Assembly (NCBI GenBank): GCA_016700175.1
Contig: CP065003.1
Location: forward strand, 2,428,001 to 2,492,000
From: Acidobacteriota bacterium
GTDB taxonomy: Bacteria; Acidobacteriota; Blastocatellia; Pyrinomonadales; Pyrinomonadaceae
DNA length: 64,000 nt
Direction: 5' to 3'
Shown: positions 61,052 through 64,000 of the stretch, in pieces
Layout of the letters: each line of letters opens with the position of its first letter
How positions within the stretch are numbered: the first letter of the stretch is position 1
The notes under the pieces: generated by a model
What the model was told of the DNA's origin: nothing
What the model saw: the letters and a program-made list of their open reading frames with translations, nothing else
Database searches by the model: none
Translations under genes and position numbers: made by a program

Positions 61052-63985
61052 TTATTCCGTTCCGAACTTCGTGCAGTCCAGAATGAACACATCCTGATCC
61101 GCGGTCAGCACGAGTAGCTTCTTCCCGTACTTGCCGTACTGCGCATACGCGATCGGCGACGTGAATGACATTCTTTCGAGAGTCCTTCCGGTTGCGATCT
61201 CGTAAACCGCCAGCCCTCCCGAATTGTTGCCGACCGCGACCGTTCCGTTCTCCTTGTTCAAGGCGAAGTTCCGTCCGAAATACCTGCTGGCAAGTTCGCC
61301 GGTTGAAAGCGAGTAGATGTGTATCCGGTTCTCCGAATCCGCGATCGCCAGATAATCGCCCGAGGCCTCTGCCTCGAGCACTCGGAACGAGCCCTCGCCG
61401 CTTTCTATGAACACATTCCCCAGCACCTTTCCGGTCGCGCTTTCGACGATCTGTATAAAATAGTCGCCGTCCTTATCGCCGAGCGAGTCGGCCTTATCCT
61501 TCAGCGCCTTGTCTTCTTTGAAGATCTCTTTGGCACCGTCGCTGTTGACCGACCAGACGAATGAGATAGTGTCGTTCAGCGCGCTAAAGTAAGCTCGCGG
61601 CATGGTCTTCTCAAACGTGCGTTCCCAAATGACGTCATTCGATTTCACATCCCGCACTTGAAAGATCCGGTCCAGATCCACACGCTCACTGTATATACGC
61701 GTGCCGGAGCGAATATCGGTGGGGACATCGACCCTTGTCGTGGATCCGGATTTCTCTGCATCGAGCGTGACCAGATACTCACCGTGCTGAGTCGCAGTAC
61801 GCTGCGGAATCGCCCTGCCCGGCTGCAGCTGCTTGCTGGGAATGTCCATCACCCCCAACTGTCTGGCGGATTCCTTTGATCCCGTGAAATCGGCATAGAT
61901 CTTCCCGGTCTTGTCAAAGTAGGCTGACGAGAACGGCGGAACGTAAAACATGCGGTCGCCGGAAAACAGACTCCACACCGCCCCTCGCTCGCGGTTCGAT
62001 ACCGCAAGGAAGTTCAGGTCCGGCGAAACGTCCAACGCGCGGATGCCTCCGAACCTGCTTTCGGGGAGCTCGATCGTCCCTATCGTTTCGTCCCTGTCGA
62101 GCCTGAACAGGCCTAGTTCGCCGTCCTTGTTCTCGGAAACGAACATATTCCCGTAAACATCGAGAGCCGAATTGTTGTTCGCGATGACGAATTTCTTTGC
62201 GGAGAGGTCGTAGACGCCTACGGGCGCGACCTTGATCGGCCTGACCAGCACGTAGTTTCCAAGGTACGGCTTCGTAAGCGAATCGGCGAGAAGTTCGAAG
62301 CGCTCGACCTGCTTGCCGCTTGGAAATTCGTAGATCCCGGACTTCTCCCCGTCCTCGGAGTCCTGTCCGATGATCAGGTCATTGGAATGAAAAGCGAACG
62401 GCGATGAAATGATATCGCGCAGGTCGCTCCCGATCTTTATTTCTTCCTTTGCTACAAGATCGAATCCGAGTATGCCGGTCTTGCCTGCTCGTACGACCGC
62501 GCTGCCTCTGATCCCCGCGGTAAGAGAGAAGCCACGATACGCGTTCTTGAACACGCGGCCCGCGACGAAGTACCTGCCGTTAGGCGAGAACGCGGTCTGG
62601 AACATCTCGCCGTTTCCGGCGATATCCGCAGCGTTCAATAGCTGAAAGAAAATATAATCGAAGGGATCCGGCCGGAAAAACTTCTCGTGCTCGAATATCA
62701 CCGAGTTCGACTCGACGTCGATCAGCTTTACATCGATGAACAACTGTCCGCGGTTCACATTTCGGTAGAAACAGACCAGCGTCCGGCCGTCGTCAGACAA
62801 CGCGCTCTGGATGCACTCCTGGCGGTTGTACACTTCCCTGATCATCTCAGGCTCGCCGCTCGCGATGTCCCAACGTTCCACCCTTAGATTCTCGGTGCTG
62901 AGCACTATCTTTGTGGAATCCGGCGAGAATGTCGCGTCCAGCGCTTCAGGGGCATCGATGCTGAAAAGGTACTTGAACGGCGAGGTTTGCAGGACGAAGA
63001 CGCTCGATTCGTCCTGGGCAAGCACGTGCTTGCCGTCGGGGCTGAACTTCAGGTGCCGTATCTGGTCCCGAAGTCTCGGCGCAAGGCTTTTCTTCCGCAC
63101 AAGATGGCTTACGTTCTCTTCTCCGGAAACCGTCGAGATGGCTATTACTGCTGTCTGCCAGTCCGCAAAGTCATCGGCCGTTCCGACCGAGCCGCGTTCG
63201 ATGCAGTCCCTGGGCATCAGCTTGACCGCGTCCGTGATCTCCCTCAGGCGCTTCTGCTCCGGAGTGGTCGATCCAAACAGGTCCGAGAACCAGCTTCCGG
63301 TCTTGCCCTCCGTTTCGAACAAACGGTCGAACGCGCTTGTGAACGCGTCCGGGTTGTAACCTGCGGCGGTCATCGCAAAGACGCCGATACGGTCCGCCTC
63401 AAGCTGCTGATCGCCCTCATGGCTCCGGCTTGTCCTTACCCGCTTTGTGTTCTGTTTGTCGAGAAGCTCGTTGTACTTCGCGAAGACGTCGGCCCGGTCT
63501 CCGAACGAATCAACCTTCAGCACTTCCTTAAAGACCTTGCTCAGATCCTGGGCGCCGTGGCGCACTATGCCGTGACCGAGTTCGTGAGCGAGGATCCCCG
63601 CGAGTTCGTCCTCCGATCTTACGAACGCGATCAGCTTCCGCGTCACGAAGATCCGGCCGCCGGGCATCGCGAACGCGTTCACGTCCGGAATATCCACGAC
63701 GGCAAAACGAAACTTCAGGCTCGTCGGCGGAAGATGCCTGATCAGCCTGTCGCCGATCTTTTCGAGATACGCGCTGATCTCGCGGTCGGACAGAATGCGA
63801 AAGTCCCTTTGGACCTGTTCGGCGATCGCATCGCCGAGGTGCATCTCCTGCTCTTCCGTGAAGATGTTGCCGGTGTCGCGGTTGAAGACGATCTCCGGCG
63901 TCTTGCAATCCTGCGGGAACTGAGCGGAGACAAAACAGAAAAAGACCAGCGCGGGCAACGCCAGCCTGATAAAACTTCTAAACAT
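61052..63985 (-). CDS. M48 metalloprotease fused to a large propeller-like domain
   Basis: The ATG at 63985, with AGAGG seven bases upstream, gives 977 residues; a TTG two codons earlier is possible. A signal peptide (about 1-24) precedes an M48-type protease domain. LAGILAHELGHGIVRHGAQD (about 130-150) holds the HExxH zinc motif and QQLEADRIGVFAM the third ligand Glu. Residues about 300-975 are repeated beta-propeller blades (SPDGKHVLAQDESSVFVLQT-like). Stand-alone BepA/YfgC-like M48 enzymes typically carry TPR, not a propeller. The stop is directly followed by a repeat array. Confidence 0.9.
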   Translation of the reverse strand: MFRSFIRLALPALVFFCFVSAQFPQDCKTPEIVFNRDTGNIFTEEQEMHLGDAIAEQVQRDFRILSDREISAYLEKIGDRLIRHLPPTSLKFRFAVVDIPDVNAFAMPGGRIFVTRKLIAFVRSEDELAGILAHELGHGIVRHGAQDLSKVFKEVLKVDSFGDRADVFAKYNELLDKQNTKRVRTSRSHEGDQQLEADRIGVFAMTAAGYNPDAFTSAFDRLFETEGKTGSWFSDLFGSTTPEQKRLREITDAVKLMPRDCIERGSVGTADDFADWQTAVIAISTVSGEENVSHLVRKKSLAPRLRDQIRHLKFSPDGKHVLAQDESSVFVLQTSPFKYLFSIDAPEALDATFSPDSTKIVLSTENLRVERWDIASGEPEMIREVYNRQECIQSALSDDGRTLVCFYRNVNRGQLFIDVKLIDVESNSVIFEHEKFFRPDPFDYIFFQLLNAADIAGNGEMFQTAFSPNGRYFVAGRVFKNAYRGFSLTAGIRGSAVVRAGKTGILGFDLVAKEEIKIGSDLRDIISSPFAFHSNDLIIGQDSEDGEKSGIYEFPSGKQVERFELLADSLTKPYLGNYVLVRPIKVAPVGVYDLSAKKFVIANNNSALDVYGNMFVSENKDGELGLFRLDRDETIGTIELPESRFGGIRALDVSPDLNFLAVSNRERGAVWSLFSGDRMFYVPPFSSAYFDKTGKIYADFTGSKESARQLGVMDIPSKQLQPGRAIPQRTATQHGEYLVTLDAEKSGSTTRVDVPTDIRSGTRIYSERVDLDRIFQVRDVKSNDVIWERTFEKTMPRAYFSALNDTISFVWSVNSDGAKEIFKEDKALKDKADSLGDKDGDYFIQIVESATGKVLGNVFIESGEGSFRVLEAEASGDYLAIADSENRIHIYSLSTGELASRYFGRNFALNKENGTVAVGNNSGGLAVYEIATGRTLERMSFTSPIAYAQYGKYGKKLLVLTADQDVFILDCTKFGTE

Positions 63986-64000
63986 AGCCAAGCCTCTTAT

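Overview
The window looks like a chromosomal segment of a Gram-negative-type soil or aquatic bacterium, moderately high in GC, with many long antisense frames that come from GC-rich third codon positions. My best guess is Acidobacteriota (Blastocatellia/Pyrinomonadales-like). The reasons are the exported regulatory-like domain, M28, S9 and M48 proteins, the large polysaccharide locus and the repeat-filled spacers. This is inference from gene content; no rRNA or tRNA gene is present to test it.

Layout. 0-3.2 kb: NicO/UreH-like metal transporter, a membrane protein and L-aspartate oxidase (nadB). 3.2-5.9 kb: an inverted-repeat element, a LysM relic with a stop codon, and a visibly AT-rich islet with one gene for a membrane-anchored GT51 transglycosylase-like protein. 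5.9-8.3 kb: aroA, aroK and a BON-domain lipoprotein. 8.4-9.4 kb: an anti-sigma kinase and STAS antagonist pair. 9.5-11.3 kb: an exported TPR protein. 11.5-49.5 kb: a large exopolysaccharide/O-antigen-type locus, nearly all on the minus strand. 49.6-64 kb: an exported regulatory-like protein, thiC with a TPP riboswitch, a PQQ-type sugar dehydrogenase, an M28 peptidase, an S9 peptidase, a YVTN propeller protein and an M48-propeller protein.

How the glycan locus fits together. A WecA-like initiating transferase fused to a nucleotide-sugar dehydratase-like half could load the first sugar on undecaprenyl phosphate. Several GT4/GT2 enzymes would extend it, a Wzx-type flippase would export it, and an O-antigen-ligase/polymerase protein would polymerise or ligate it. 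RmlA, RmlB and two DegT aminotransferases point to amino-deoxy sugars. NeuD-like acetyltransferases, a carbamoyltransferase, an asparagine-synthase-type amidotransferase, a polysaccharide deacetylase and two ATP-grasp fusions point to dense decoration. A bifunctional ATP sulfurylase/APS kinase beside two sulfotransferases suggests that the glycan is sulfated.

The most unusual layer is not a gene. Nearly every spacer holds short-period arrays (7-nt or 9-nt units) or inverted-repeat units built from them, in several sequence families. They often begin at, or contain, the stop codon of the adjacent gene, sit between convergent genes, and have apparently entered two protein genes in frame (a GT4 glycosyltransferase and thiC). 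Together they look like a dispersed, actively amplifying non-coding repeat system.
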